Of a stretch of DNA of 64,000 nucleotides, positions 9,285 through 17,966 are shown in pieces. Position numbers and translations under genes: made by a program. Within the stretch, counting starts at the first letter, position 1. Every line of letters begins with the position of its first letter. Source of the DNA: MedAcidi-G1 sp000817085. GTDB lineage: Bacteria; Actinomycetota; Acidimicrobiia; Acidimicrobiales; MedAcidi-G1. The DNA lies in NCBI GenBank assembly GCA_045568635.1, contig JBJLAO010000003.1, positions 434,001-498,000 of the forward strand, written 5' to 3'. The notes beneath the pieces are model-generated. The model worked only from the letters and a program-made list of their open reading frames with translations, did no database searches and was not told the origin of the DNA.

Positions 9285-9445
9285 AACTTATACTCCAAAC
9301 ACTTCACACACTAGGTCCTACTTTGCCACTATTAACTTGTGGAACGCTAGAGGAAAACCCTAAAAACATGGGGGAAAACTAGTCTTTTTAAGTGGAATAG
9401 TCTGTGGATTAACTTGTGGAATGAAAGAATTTTCTGGGGAAAACT
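9285..9445. promoter_or_regulatory. rplI-dnaB intergenic region with degenerate DnaA-box-like repeats
   Basis: This 161-bp gap repeats CTTGTGGAA twice (about 9338 and 9413), carries TGTGGATTA (about 9402; one mismatch to a DnaA box in reverse) and has two copies of a GGGGAAAAC word. None is a perfect TTATCCACA box. It may hold the dnaB promoter and a DnaA-responsive site; this is a pattern observation only. Confidence 0.3.
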
Positions 9446-9892
9446 TTAAACTTCACTTTGAACATCAACAGTTACTTGCATTTCAACTTCAGGATGCAAG
9501 TGCAAAGTAAATTGATGGGCTCCAATTTCTTTTGCAGTCTCACCTGAAATATCTTTACGATCAACTTCTAAACCAACTTGATCCTGCAAAGCTTGTGTAA
9601 TTTCCGTGACCCCTACAGAGCCAAAAAGTTTCCCAGTGTCAGAAGCATTAGCAAAAATTTGAATAATAATTCCGTCTAAACGAGAAACTATTTCCTCAGC
9701 GTCAGCTTTATCTTCAATAGCTTTTAAAGCTCGTTTCTTTTGCATAGCTTCAGCTTGAGCAGTAACTCCAGAGGATGCTACTACAGCTAGTCCGCGTGGT
9801 AATAAAAAATTTCTTGCGTGCCCGCTTGCGACATCTACAATGTCCCCAGTTCTACCCAGGCCATCTACATCAGATCGGAGGAGAATCTTCAC
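9446..9892 (-). CDS. rplI: 50S ribosomal protein L9
   Basis: A 148-residue protein of standard L9 length: N-terminal rRNA-binding domain (MKILLRSDVDGLGRTGDIVDV, with ARNFLLPRGLA), a central helix and a C-terminal domain. It starts with GTG overlapping the rpsR stop (GTGA), with a strong Shine-Dalgarno (GAGGAGGAAG) formed inside the acidic tail-coding end of rpsR. It binds 23S rRNA at the base of the L1 stalk. Confidence 0.96.
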   Translation of the reverse strand: MKILLRSDVDGLGRTGDIVDVASGHARNFLLPRGLAVVASSGVTAQAEAMQKKRALKAIEDKADAEEIVSRLDGIIIQIFANASDTGKLFGSVGVTEITQALQDQVGLEVDRKDISGETAKEIGAHQFTLHLHPEVEMQVTVDVQSEV

Positions 9893-10374
9893 AATTCTTC
9901 CTCCTCGTTGACGTCAAGAGCGACTTCGCTCTGATTATCTTGGGAATCAATAAATGAATCTACCAATTCTGGATTCGCTTCTACTGAGGAAATATCTGCT
10001 GACTCAAGCTCGTCACCTTCGGCACCAGGAGGAGGTGTCGTGGGCTGAGGAGGCGGACCTGATGCTCTATCAGAACGGTCATTTTCATTTCTTCTTTCTC
10101 GTCTTTGAGTTGTAACTGCTGCTATATAAGGCATCAAGGCCATTTCACGCGCATTTTTTATCGCTCTTGCAACAGCTCTCTGTTGTTGAGCATCGTTTCC
10201 ACTATTATGACGTGCTTTTATTTTCGACCGTTCGGACAAAAATTTGTTCAGAAGATCTGTGTCTTTATAATCAACATAATCTAGTTTCGCAATTGTTAAA
10301 GGACTAACTCGTTTTCTCCGCATCCGACCATTTTTTTCGTCAAATTGGGAGTTTTTAAATTCTTTACGTGCCAT
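9889..10374 (-). CDS. rpsR: 30S ribosomal protein S18, cysteine-free, with long acidic C-terminal extension
   Basis: The first ~90 residues are a clear S18: RRKRVSPLTIAKLDYVDYKD, then LLNKFLSERSKI and AREMALMPYI. The CxxC-type zinc residues of the C+ form are absent (VSPL in place of the Cys-containing segment), so this is a C- paralogue. After residue ~90 a further ~70 residues follow that normal S18 (75-90 residues) lacks: an RRERRNENDR patch, a proline-rich stretch (GPPPQPTTPPPG) and a very acidic tail ending EEEEL. I take the ATG at 10374, which overlaps the ssb stop (TGATG); a TTG directly before it is also in frame. The gene sits between ssb and rplI as usual. Confidence 0.9.
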   Translation of the reverse strand: MARKEFKNSQFDEKNGRMRRKRVSPLTIAKLDYVDYKDTDLLNKFLSERSKIKARHNSGNDAQQQRAVARAIKNAREMALMPYIAAVTTQRRERRNENDRSDRASGPPPQPTTPPPGAEGDELESADISSVEANPELVDSFIDSQDNQSEVALDVNEEEEL

Positions 10375-10817
10375 CAAAAAGGTTCCTCGTCTGTTGGATA
10401 TGTTGGAGTGCTATCTCCAGAACTTGAATTACTCATGCCGCTAGTTCCTCCACCAGCGTCCCCACCTTTAAAATCATTACGGGTTAAATCAGCCGTAGCC
10501 CATTTCAAACTTGGAGCAACATCATCGGCAACAATTTCGACCTTTGATCTTTTTTCTCCATCTTGATTTTCCCAAGACCTTTGATCTAAACGCCCATAAA
10601 TAACTACACGAGAACCTTTTGTAATTGACTCAGAAACATTTTCAGCAAGGTTTCTCCAACATGTAACATCAAAAAATGAAACAACGTCTTCATCGTTTTG
10701 ACCTTTTCGATTCCAGGCAACTCCAAAATTAGCCACAGCTGCGCCAGCCGGTGTGTACCTTAGCTCTGGGTCACGAGTTACATTTCCAACGATTGTTACC
10801 GTATTATCAAATGCCAT
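10374..10817 (-). CDS. ssb: Single-stranded DNA-binding protein
   Basis: A 147-residue protein with an N-terminal OB fold (VTIVGNVTRDPELRYTP, then VSFFDVTCWRNLAENV and GSRVVIYGRL), a Gly/Ser-rich flexible region and an acidic tip ending DEEPF, matching the conserved protein-interaction tail of bacterial SSBs. It lies 27 bp after rpsF and overlaps the rpsR start by one base, so the S6-SSB-S18-L9 genes form one operon. Confidence 0.96.
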   Translation of the reverse strand: MAFDNTVTIVGNVTRDPELRYTPAGAAVANFGVAWNRKGQNDEDVVSFFDVTCWRNLAENVSESITKGSRVVIYGRLDQRSWENQDGEKRSKVEIVADDVAPSLKWATADLTRNDFKGGDAGGGTSGMSNSSSGDSTPTYPTDEEPF

Positions 10818-10844
10818 ATTTACTCCAATTCAAATTGATACTAG

Positions 10845-11189
10845 TTAAGCGGTTGTGCCTTCTAAAAGGCCACGTTTTACAGCCTCTTCATCTGGAAGAC
10901 GAATAATTTTGTGTCTAACTATTTCACTTCTATCAGCCAGACGAAGGAGGCGATCGCTCGAATCGATATTTGCTGCTTGAGTAACAATCTCAAGAACAAC
11001 ATAAAAGCCTTCCCATTTATGATTGATTCGATAAGTAAACTTACGTCTACCCCACGGCTCAGTGTCTTTTGATGAAGCAACTTTCCCATCTTCGCTTTCG
11101 ACAGCAGAAACAACGTTAGATAAGTAGCTTGAAATGGCTTCTTCATCAAGATCGCCATCAAAAATAATCATTAATTCATAAGCCCGCAT
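10845..11189 (-). CDS. rpsF: 30S ribosomal protein S6
   Basis: About 114 residues beginning MRAYELMIIFDGDLDE, the typical S6 start, with the conserved RRKFTYRINHKWEGFYVV segment. I place the start at the ATG at 11189, which has AGGAGG 11 bases upstream; upstream in-frame starts at 11201 and 11198 overlap that Shine-Dalgarno. S6 pairs with S18 on the platform of the 30S subunit. First gene of the rpsF-ssb-rpsR-rplI operon. Confidence 0.95.
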   Translation of the reverse strand: MRAYELMIIFDGDLDEEAISSYLSNVVSAVESEDGKVASSKDTEPWGRRKFTYRINHKWEGFYVVLEIVTQAANIDSSDRLLRLADRSEIVRHKIIRLPDEEAVKRGLLEGTTA

Positions 11190-11238
11190 AACAGACATCA
11201 CCTCCTACGGTTCCAAACAAACCCTTTGCTTGTTCAGA

Positions 11239-11252
11239 GCCCCTATCGGGGC
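11239..11252 (-). promoter_or_regulatory. GC-rich hairpin in the rpsF leader
   Basis: A perfect 5-bp GCCCC/GGGGC stem with a 4-base loop stands out in an AT-rich leader about 50 bases before the rpsF start. No T run follows on either strand, so it is not an obvious terminator. S6/S18 operons are often autoregulated through a leader hairpin; this could be its counterpart, but I cannot match the known consensus by eye. Confidence 0.25.
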
Positions 11253-11366
11253 AGGGGAAATATATTTTACCCTTATTGAAGACAAAATAAGGCTAATACC
11301 AATAAGTAAATTGGTAAACAATTTTTCCATATAACAAATACTGCTTATCAGGTGTGACAAAAATAT

Positions 11367-12218
11367 TTAGATTGCACCATAAAGTCCAAGCTCTTCAGAA
11401 GTTTTGGAGCTTAAACAATAAGATTCGTCTTCTGATGGAAAAGAACCATTTTTAACGTCGGTTATAAATTCACGTAATGCGGAAACACCGTCCACATGAA
11501 ATTGAGCATAGTTACGAACAAATTTTGGAATAATTCTCTTTTCTAAACCTAATAGATCATGTAAAACAAGTACCTGTCCATCACAATCAGATCCCGCACC
11601 GATACCAATTGTCGGAACATCAACTGAAGAAGTAACCATTGAAGCAACTTGAGATGGGACTCCTTCAAGAACAATAGAAAAACAACCAGCATGCTCCAAA
11701 GCTTTTGCATCCGAAACTAAATCCAAAGCTCCTTTGGTGTCACGTGCTTGAACCTTAAATCCACCCATTGCATTTATTGACTGGGGTGTTAGCCCTACAT
11801 GTCCCATAACCGGAATTTCAGCAGACAGTAATGCTTCAATCATAGGAATTCTGCTTCTTCCGCCTTCAAGTTTTACAGCATTTGCGCCCGCTCTAATAAG
11901 TTTGGCTCCGTTACTAACTGTCTCTTCAATGGAAATGTGGTAACTAAGCCAAGGCAAATCAGCAACAACAAGTGCTGAAGGTTTAGTTCTCGCTACGGCA
12001 GCAGTGTGATGAGCAATATCATCAACTGTTACTTGAAGAGTGTCTTCATAACCTAAAACAACCATGGCCAGTGAGTCGCCAACAAGGATCATGTCAACGC
12101 CTGCTTCATCAACCATGCGTGCTCCAGGAGCGTCGTAAGCGGTGACCATCACTAAAGGTTTCGCCCCGTGAGTAGTTTTCTGTTCGCGAATGGAAGGAAC
12201 ATTAGCTCTCGACACCAC
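11367..12218 (-). CDS. panB: 3-methyl-2-oxobutanoate (ketopantoate) hydroxymethyltransferase
   Basis: A 283-residue TIM-barrel enzyme of usual length with the family motifs MVTAYDAPGARMVDEAG, VGDSLAMVVLGY (metal-binding Asp), the VKLEGG segment, MGHVGLTPQS and GIGAGSDCDGQVLV. It transfers a hydroxymethyl group from 5,10-methylene-THF to 2-oxoisovalerate in pantothenate/CoA synthesis. It starts with tandem GTG codons; an AAAGGAG site precedes them. panC and panD are not nearby. Same strand as the DUF5318 gene, 92 bp downstream of it. Confidence 0.96.
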   Translation of the reverse strand: MVSRANVPSIREQKTTHGAKPLVMVTAYDAPGARMVDEAGVDMILVGDSLAMVVLGYEDTLQVTVDDIAHHTAAVARTKPSALVVADLPWLSYHISIEETVSNGAKLIRAGANAVKLEGGRSRIPMIEALLSAEIPVMGHVGLTPQSINAMGGFKVQARDTKGALDLVSDAKALEHAGCFSIVLEGVPSQVASMVTSSVDVPTIGIGAGSDCDGQVLVLHDLLGLEKRIIPKFVRNYAQFHVDGVSALREFITDVKNGSFPSEDESYCLSSKTSEELGLYGAI

Positions 12219-12310
12219 AAATTCTCCTTTTCAGTCCAGCGCATACAGCTGCCGGCAGATATTTAATATTACCAATGATTTAAAATTAAAGGCTTTGATA
12301 GTTTTAAAAT

Positions 12311-12745
12311 TTACTTTCCACCTAAAGATGCAATTCTTACAAGATGATTCCATCCACAATCAGGACATACTTCAATGACATAGGCCGAAAGCTGTGATTT
12401 TCGATCATTGAGTCTCTGAAGCTCCCCCTTTGTAGAAATACAACGACCATGGGCAGGTAATCTAGGACCAAAAACATAAGTTACATAATAAATTTCACCA
12501 GATTCACAAATAGGACAACTTTCTCCGATAAGAACTCCACAGTGAATGGCGTTTCGTTTCAGCATAGGTTGAGCATCACATAAGTTTTCTCGCTCAATTT
12601 CTCCATTTTTCCAATAATCAATCACTGTTTGTCGCGCAAGTCTGTATTCAACATCAGCAGCACGTTTCACAAAAATTAAATCATCTTTCCTAAGCTTGTT
12701 TCCGCTATTAGTAAGTACAAACTTTTTTATTCTTGCCGAAGACAT
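12311..12745 (-). CDS. DUF5318 family protein (actinobacterial zinc-ribbon-like)
   Basis: A 144-residue protein matching the actinobacterial DUF5318 pattern: VEYRLARQTVIDYWKNGEI, LCDAQPMLKRNA, then CPICESGEI, VTYVFGPRLP, and near the end VIEVCPDCGWNHLVRIA. Two CPxC pairs suggest a structural zinc. Function unknown; in other actinobacteria relatives also lie near the origin. It follows the CCA/poly(A) polymerase-family gene on the same strand. Confidence 0.85.
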   Translation of the reverse strand: MSSARIKKFVLTNSGNKLRKDDLIFVKRAADVEYRLARQTVIDYWKNGEIERENLCDAQPMLKRNAIHCGVLIGESCPICESGEIYYVTYVFGPRLPAHGRCISTKGELQRLNDRKSQLSAYVIEVCPDCGWNHLVRIASLGGK

Positions 12746-12802
12746 AAAAATACAATAGTCATTTAATTGATAAATAAAGTTGCCGGAAATCCGAGAAATT
12801 AT

Positions 12803-14041
12803 TTATTTTTTCCAGTGAGACAGAACCCTATTTCTTTCTTCATCAACTGAAATAGGTCCTTCACAAAGACGTATTTCTTTAATCCAACTTAAAATTTCAC
12901 CTACTAATGGACCAGGTTCTATATCAAGTAACTCCATTAATTCTTGAGCGGTTAAAACCGGTTCAAATGAAATTAAATCTTCTACCGATCTTAGATTATC
13001 CAATACAGTCAAAAAATCTTTTACATCTGAATTTGAAGCCTCGATGAGAATAATAGACTCTTCAAGACTCAAGTGACTTAAATCAATTAAACGGCGGATC
13101 TCTTCAGCGGTCCATTTTTCACTCTTCGGCCCTTTAGAAACCGAGTTCAAAAAATCAACAACAGTTTCTATCAATCGCTTTTCTTCTCGGGACATCCTAA
13201 GTCGGTTTAAAGAGTCTTTAACTTCCTTCTTTGAGAGTCCTTTGAAAAAGACAGAAAATCTTATTACAGCTTTATCAGGTGGCAACAATGAAAACATTTT
13301 GTTTAAATTTTCACTATTTAAATTAGATTCAAAAGAAAATATCTTGGCTAATAAATTGACATTTTCCAAAAACTCGAAACCTTTTGTTGGATTCTCCAAA
13401 GAAAGAAGTTTTAAAAACTCTTCCCTTATCCTTTCTGCTGAAACAATCAAGATTCTCTCTGCTAAATCTTTTGCAGTATCAACAATTTCTTGAACCGGTT
13501 GCAAGTCATAACCAGCAGAGAACCTAGCCGCTCTTAATATTCTTAAAGGGTCATCATTAAATGACTCGAAAGGAGATAACGGGGTTCTCAAAATTTTATT
13601 TTCTAAGTCAGACTTACCGTTAAAAGGGTCGAAAAAATTCCCACTATCCACTGCAATGGCCATTGCATTAACTGTGAAATCTCTTCGGCTTAAATCATCT
13701 TCCAAATTTAATGAAAAAGTTACAGAAGGTTTTCTTGAAGAACTTGTATAAGACTCAGATCTGTGAGTTGTTATTTCCATTCTTGTTTCGCCAATTCTCA
13801 AACCAATTGTTCCAAATCGCTCACCTTGTAACCAAACTGCGTCAGCCACAGGTTCAACTAAAGCTCGGATTTGATCAGGAGTAGCGTTAGTCGTGAGATC
13901 TAAATCAGGACTCTCAATTTTTTGATGAACAAGGGCATCACGAACGACTCCCCCTACCAAAAAAAGTGTGTATTTCTCTTGAATAAATCTTTCCGTAATA
14001 GGAGTAATTAAATTTCTTAAATGATCAAAACTCTCTGTCAC
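12803..14041 (-). CDS. pcnA: CCA tRNA nucleotidyltransferase / poly(A) polymerase family
   Basis: A 412-residue class II nucleotidyltransferase. The head domain has LVGGVVRDALV, the DLDLTTNATPDQI catalytic carboxylates, and RRDFTVNAMAIAV; the neck has DDPLRILRAARFSAGYDL. The C-terminal part lacks an obvious HD signature, though similar actinobacterial PcnA proteins often carry one. It adds or repairs the 3' CCA of tRNAs, which is relevant because five of the six tRNA genes in this window do not encode CCA. The GTG start overlaps the stop of the deacetylase gene by 4 bp. The counterpart in mycobacteria (pcnA) also sits between panel genes of the origin region. Confidence 0.88.
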   Translation of the reverse strand: MTESFDHLRNLITPITERFIQEKYTLFLVGGVVRDALVHQKIESPDLDLTTNATPDQIRALVEPVADAVWLQGERFGTIGLRIGETRMEITTHRSESYTSSSRKPSVTFSLNLEDDLSRRDFTVNAMAIAVDSGNFFDPFNGKSDLENKILRTPLSPFESFNDDPLRILRAARFSAGYDLQPVQEIVDTAKDLAERILIVSAERIREEFLKLLSLENPTKGFEFLENVNLLAKIFSFESNLNSENLNKMFSLLPPDKAVIRFSVFFKGLSKKEVKDSLNRLRMSREEKRLIETVVDFLNSVSKGPKSEKWTAEEIRRLIDLSHLSLEESIILIEASNSDVKDFLTVLDNLRSVEDLISFEPVLTAQELMELLDIEPGPLVGEILSWIKEIRLCEGPISVDEERNRVLSHWKK

Positions 14042-15045
14042 GAAATTACCCCATGTGATTCCGCAATTCTATTTACAACTTCCATGCCTGGCCCATCTCC
14101 TGTCGCTGATTCAGGCCGTAAATCAATACCCATTATGGCTGCAAATGAAGCACTTACAGAGTCTGTCAATGCTTGAAGGTTATAACCTCCCTCTAAGAAG
14201 AAAATACACCTGCTTTTTGGAGCCAAATTAAACAAATTTAAAGTCAAGTCAGCAAAGTCCCCTGAAGTTAATCCCATATCAGTTAATGGATCTTCTCTAT
14301 GCGCATCAAAACCAGCAGAAACTAATACCCAATCTGGCTGAAAATCTTCTACAAGTGGAACAACGATCTTATCCAGTGCTGATCTATATGTACTTCCTGT
14401 CGACCCTGGTGGAAGCGGAACGTTTACCGTAAATCCCTTTCCATTTAATTCACCTATCTCCTCCTCTGACCCAGTGCCTGGATACAGAGGCCATTGGTGA
14501 ATTGAAATCATAAGAACACGCGGATCAAAATAAAAAATTTCTTGTGTACCGTTTCCGTGATGAGCATCTATATCGATAACAGCAACTTTCTCACCTTTCG
14601 CTATTAAAGACGCCGCAGTAACAGCAATATTGTTTATTAGACAAAATCCCATTGAGCGATCAGGCGTTGCGTGGTGCCCCGGTGGTCGAATTGCACAAAA
14701 TGCAGTTTCTGCTTCACTTTGGGTCAATGCTTCAACAGCCGCTAGACCCGAGCCTGCTGCTAATCTGGCTGCGCCCCATGATCCTGCACTAATAGCAGTA
14801 TCAGGATCCATGCGACCCCCACCTTCAGCATCAAGGGATTCTAAAGCTCGAATATGTTCAATCGGATGACATCTCAAAAGTTCTGTCTCTGTAGCAATTC
14901 GTGGTGCAATTCGAACTAAATCCTCATCTAAAAAAAGGTTGTCTAAACCTTTCCATACTGCTTCCAAACGTGCGGGAGACTCGGGATGTTTTTTTCCTGC
15001 AACATGTTCAAGAAAACGTTCATCGGTCAAAAATAACAACGCCAC
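14038..15045 (-). CDS. Histone deacetylase-like / acetoin utilisation deacetylase family protein
   Basis: A 335-residue arginase-fold hydrolase. Family motifs are clear: RPPGHHATPDRSMGFCLINN (active-site His pair), IDIDAHHGNGTQEIFY (zinc Asp and His), SAGFDAHREDPL (zinc Asp) and LEGGYNLQAL. It removes acetyl or related acyl groups from lysine or polyamine-like substrates; the substrate cannot be told from sequence. GTG start. It overlaps the next gene (pcnA-like) by 4 bp. Divergent from the DUF6049 gene across about 100 bp. Confidence 0.92.
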   Translation of the reverse strand: MALLFLTDERFLEHVAGKKHPESPARLEAVWKGLDNLFLDEDLVRIAPRIATETELLRCHPIEHIRALESLDAEGGGRMDPDTAISAGSWGAARLAAGSGLAAVEALTQSEAETAFCAIRPPGHHATPDRSMGFCLINNIAVTAASLIAKGEKVAVIDIDAHHGNGTQEIFYFDPRVLMISIHQWPLYPGTGSEEEIGELNGKGFTVNVPLPPGSTGSTYRSALDKIVVPLVEDFQPDWVLVSAGFDAHREDPLTDMGLTSGDFADLTLNLFNLAPKSRCIFFLEGGYNLQALTDSVSASFAAIMGIDLRPESATGDGPGMEVVNRIAESHGVIS

Positions 15046-15145
15046 TTAAAGATCGTAGTGCGAAGTTCTATCCATATAAGGCCTTATTAATAGGTCGTAA
15101 AAAATTTCTCTTACTAAAAGCGCATAAAAGCCATATTCTGTAGGT

Positions 15146-17119
15146 ATTACGAAAAATCGCTTCTTAGCTTTAAAAGCTTTTATAAAGAAATACACATACG
15201 TATCACTTCTTGCACCAATTGTTATTGTCTTCTTTTTGCACACCCCAGCACATGCCCAAAATGAAATAAAACAAGTTTCCTTACTTGAACAACCGGTCTG
15301 GTCAGAAACTAATGATTCTTTTAAATTAAGTCTTTCAATTAACGATCTTGATGAAGGGGACTTAATTGAGATATACACGCTTGAAAAATTAAATAGAGAT
15401 TCGCTAAGAGAAAGTTTTATTTCAAAAAAATCTGAACCTAAAAAAAATTCATTCCAAATATTCCTAACTAAAGAACAAGTCAAAGCTAAGGAAATTAATA
15501 TCGAATTAAATACGGGCACTCTTACAAATAGTTCTGTTTTTTCTGAACCAGGGACAGTTCGCCCTTTAGTCGTAAAAAGCTCTAAATCAAATCAAGAAAC
15601 TTATGAGACTTTAGTTTTTCCACTTATACATTTACCTGAACCTGAAAAACTAAGCACTATTTATTTGTCACTTATTGCGGAGATATCAGCTGAACCCCCA
15701 CTCCAACATGATGGAACTTACATTCTCGATAGACAAGCAATCAATCAATTAACAAACCTAGTAGACGCACTAAAAAACAACCCTGAAATAAAAATCGCAA
15801 TTAGTTTACCGCCAGCGACCTTGTCAGGTATTTCTCAGTCAAACAATCAAAAAGATGAGCTTCTACTTTTAGAACTCAAACGTTTAGCAAAAACTCAATT
15901 ACATATTGTTTCTTCACCTTTTGTGACAAGCGATCCTGAATCGTGGCGATTAAACGAACGCTTTGGCACTTATAACGATCTTCTAAAGAGAGGAGATCTT
16001 CAGATATCTAACCAACTTCAAATAAAACCTGATCGTTCATTTTCTTTTATTTCAAACACCGCTGTTATAGAAACTCTCGACGCTCTAAATAAAGTTGGCG
16101 TTAAAAACTTTATTACAGAATTTTCCCACATAGACCCGAAGCCGAAAAAAGGAACCGAAGTAAATCCTTTAATTAGTCTGGAGGGAGACAATGGGAGTGT
16201 TTTTAAAGTTTTTATTTCAGATAAAAAAATTAACTCCTATCTAACCCAATTCAAAAATAAAAAATCGGATATGCAATTTTTACTAGCTGACCTCTCCTTG
16301 ATGGCGATGAATAACACTGAAGAAAGAAAAAATATTATAGTAAAAATTCCAACTGATATAAGTAAAAATCTTCAGAACCAATTTTTTACAAACTTAAGAA
16401 ACTTTTCTAATTTAAATATAAAAACACTCCCAAGCATCATTGAAAACATTGAGGAAAAGCAAGAAATTGATAAAACAAACTATCTTCTTTGGAGTAAGTC
16501 ACCAAAAGATATTTCTAGTAGAGCCCCAAACCAAAATCTTGCAAAAGCAGCAATAAACGCCTACTCAGAAGTCATAGGGAAGCCTCATCCAAATACTTCT
16601 TTTCTTTATGAACTTCTCGATACGACTTCCGCTAATGAACTAAACGAGAATGATACATCGAAGTATTTCACGACTATCTATGAAGAGATAGTTAAGGTAA
16701 TTGATGGATTCACGAGCCCTCAAGACCAAAACGTTCGACTTACAAGCAGAAAAGCAGAATTACCTTTTACTCTTCAAAACAATCTGAGTCACGACGCGAA
16801 TGTAGTACTGATACTCCAAAGTGATGGACGCATTAGCTTTCCTGAAGGTCAAACATTGAAAGTAAAACTAAGTCCTGGTACGAACAAAATAAGAATACCT
16901 GTAAGTTCTCGCACATCAGGCGATTCGCAAATCCGTATAGGAATTAGATCCCCAGATAAAGAACATCTTTTGCAACTAGACTCAAATTCGCTTTTAATAA
17001 GAACAACTCAGCTATCAGGTGTGGGAATTTTACTTTTTGCAGGCGCTGTTTTTTTCCTTGCGTTCTGGTGGCTGCGCTCCCGACGGCTACGCTCCATCCA
17101 TAGGCAGGAGGAAATATGA
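15146..17119 (+). CDS. DUF6049-like secreted protein with C-terminal membrane anchor; apparent non-canonical start
   Basis: A large extracytoplasmic protein ending with one transmembrane helix (about residues 625-647 in this numbering) and a basic tail (RSRRLRSIHRQEE). Position next to pcnA and before trxB corresponds to mycobacterial Rv3909, a DUF6049 protein, so I assign that family by context and layout. The first ATG/GTG/TTG in frame is a TTG at 15236, but it falls inside a perfect signal peptide: upstream codons encode KKYTYVSLLAPIVIVFFL followed by HTPAHA|Q, and the frame stays open back to a stop at 15125-15127. No standard start lies between. ATT at 15146 or ATA at 15182 are the candidates; I use ATT. 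The stop overlaps the degV start (ATGA). Confidence 0.65.
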   Translation: MTKNRFLALKAFIKKYTYVSLLAPIVIVFFLHTPAHAQNEIKQVSLLEQPVWSETNDSFKLSLSINDLDEGDLIEIYTLEKLNRDSLRESFISKKSEPKKNSFQIFLTKEQVKAKEINIELNTGTLTNSSVFSEPGTVRPLVVKSSKSNQETYETLVFPLIHLPEPEKLSTIYLSLIAEISAEPPLQHDGTYILDRQAINQLTNLVDALKNNPEIKIAISLPPATLSGISQSNNQKDELLLLELKRLAKTQLHIVSSPFVTSDPESWRLNERFGTYNDLLKRGDLQISNQLQIKPDRSFSFISNTAVIETLDALNKVGVKNFITEFSHIDPKPKKGTEVNPLISLEGDNGSVFKVFISDKKINSYLTQFKNKKSDMQFLLADLSLMAMNNTEERKNIIVKIPTDISKNLQNQFFTNLRNFSNLNIKTLPSIIENIEEKQEIDKTNYLLWSKSPKDISSRAPNQNLAKAAINAYSEVIGKPHPNTSFLYELLDTTSANELNENDTSKYFTTIYEEIVKVIDGFTSPQDQNVRLTSRKAELPFTLQNNLSHDANVVLILQSDGRISFPEGQTLKVKLSPGTNKIRIPVSSRTSGDSQIRIGIRSPDKEHLLQLDSNSLLIRTTQLSGVGILLFAGAVFFLAFWWLRSRRLRSIHRQEEI

Positions 17120-17955
17120 AAATCCGAATTGTTACAGATAGTGGAAGTGATCTTTCTGATGAAGAAATTTCGAATTTAGGGATTTTAATAGTCCCATTAA
17201 GCATCAGATTTGGTGAAGAAGAATTAATTGACCGCATTGAACTTGGAGCGGATGAGTTCTACGACAGAATGAATAATAGTGAAGATGTGCCGCAAACCGC
17301 TGCACCTTCGCCTGGTGCGTTTATAACAGCTTTTGAAGAATGCTTTGAACAAGGAGCCGAAACTGTTATTTGCATAAATATGTCAGGCGAACTTTCTGCA
17401 ACTATTCAAGCAGCAGAAACAGCTGCACGCGAACTTGCTGGCAAAGACATACACATCTTTGACAGCAAGTCTGTAACGAGTGGATTAGGCACAATGGTTT
17501 TAGAAGCTGCGAAAGCTTCCCAAGAGAATCATTCAGTTGATGAAATACTCAAACTTGTAGATGATTTGCGTTCAAAAACTCACGTATATGCAGCTATCGA
17601 TACTTTAGAAAATCTTAAAAAAGGTGGAAGAATTGGTAATGCTCAAGCGCTGCTTGGAAGCATGCTTTCAATAAAACCACTTATCGATGTTAGTAGTGGA
17701 ATTGTTGAAGAAGCTGGAAGACAAAGAACAAGAAAAAAATCTCTTTTATGGCTTCGCGATAAATTAGCTGAATTTGACGGCAACATTGAAAATCTAGTTG
17801 TAATGCATGCTAGAGCTGAGGACTTGGATGAATTCCTCAAAACTCTCGAAAGTTCAATAGACCAAACAGAAATGCGTATAAGTGCACTTGGTCCTGTTGT
17901 AGCTAGCCATGGTGGACCGGGTGTAATAGGTATTAGTTTTACTCTAAAAAACTAG
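17116..17955 (+). CDS. DegV family fatty-acid-binding protein
   Basis: A 279-residue protein of standard DegV length: opening IRIVTDSGSDLSDEE, the PQTAAPSPGAF segment (fatty-acid carboxylate-binding TS/TA region), MSGELSATIQAAE, DSKSVTSGLG and LENLKKGGRIGNAQALLG. In Firmicutes DegV-type proteins present fatty acids to a FakA kinase; no kinase gene is seen nearby. Preceded by AGGAGG and coupled to the upstream DUF6049 gene by a 4-bp overlap. In mycobacteria this slot is held by the mviN/murJ gene, which is absent here. Confidence 0.9.
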   Translation: MKIRIVTDSGSDLSDEEISNLGILIVPLSIRFGEEELIDRIELGADEFYDRMNNSEDVPQTAAPSPGAFITAFEECFEQGAETVICINMSGELSATIQAAETAARELAGKDIHIFDSKSVTSGLGTMVLEAAKASQENHSVDEILKLVDDLRSKTHVYAAIDTLENLKKGGRIGNAQALLGSMLSIKPLIDVSSGIVEEAGRQRTRKKSLLWLRDKLAEFDGNIENLVVMHARAEDLDEFLKTLESSIDQTEMRISALGPVVASHGGPGVIGISFTLKN

Positions 17956-17966
17956 TAAATAATTAA

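Noticed and set aside
15046..15519. A 157-residue open frame on the minus strand upstream of the deacetylase gene
   Set aside because: It lies antisense to the signal peptide and N-terminus of the DUF6049 protein, has no family motif, and its composition is that of a shadow frame.
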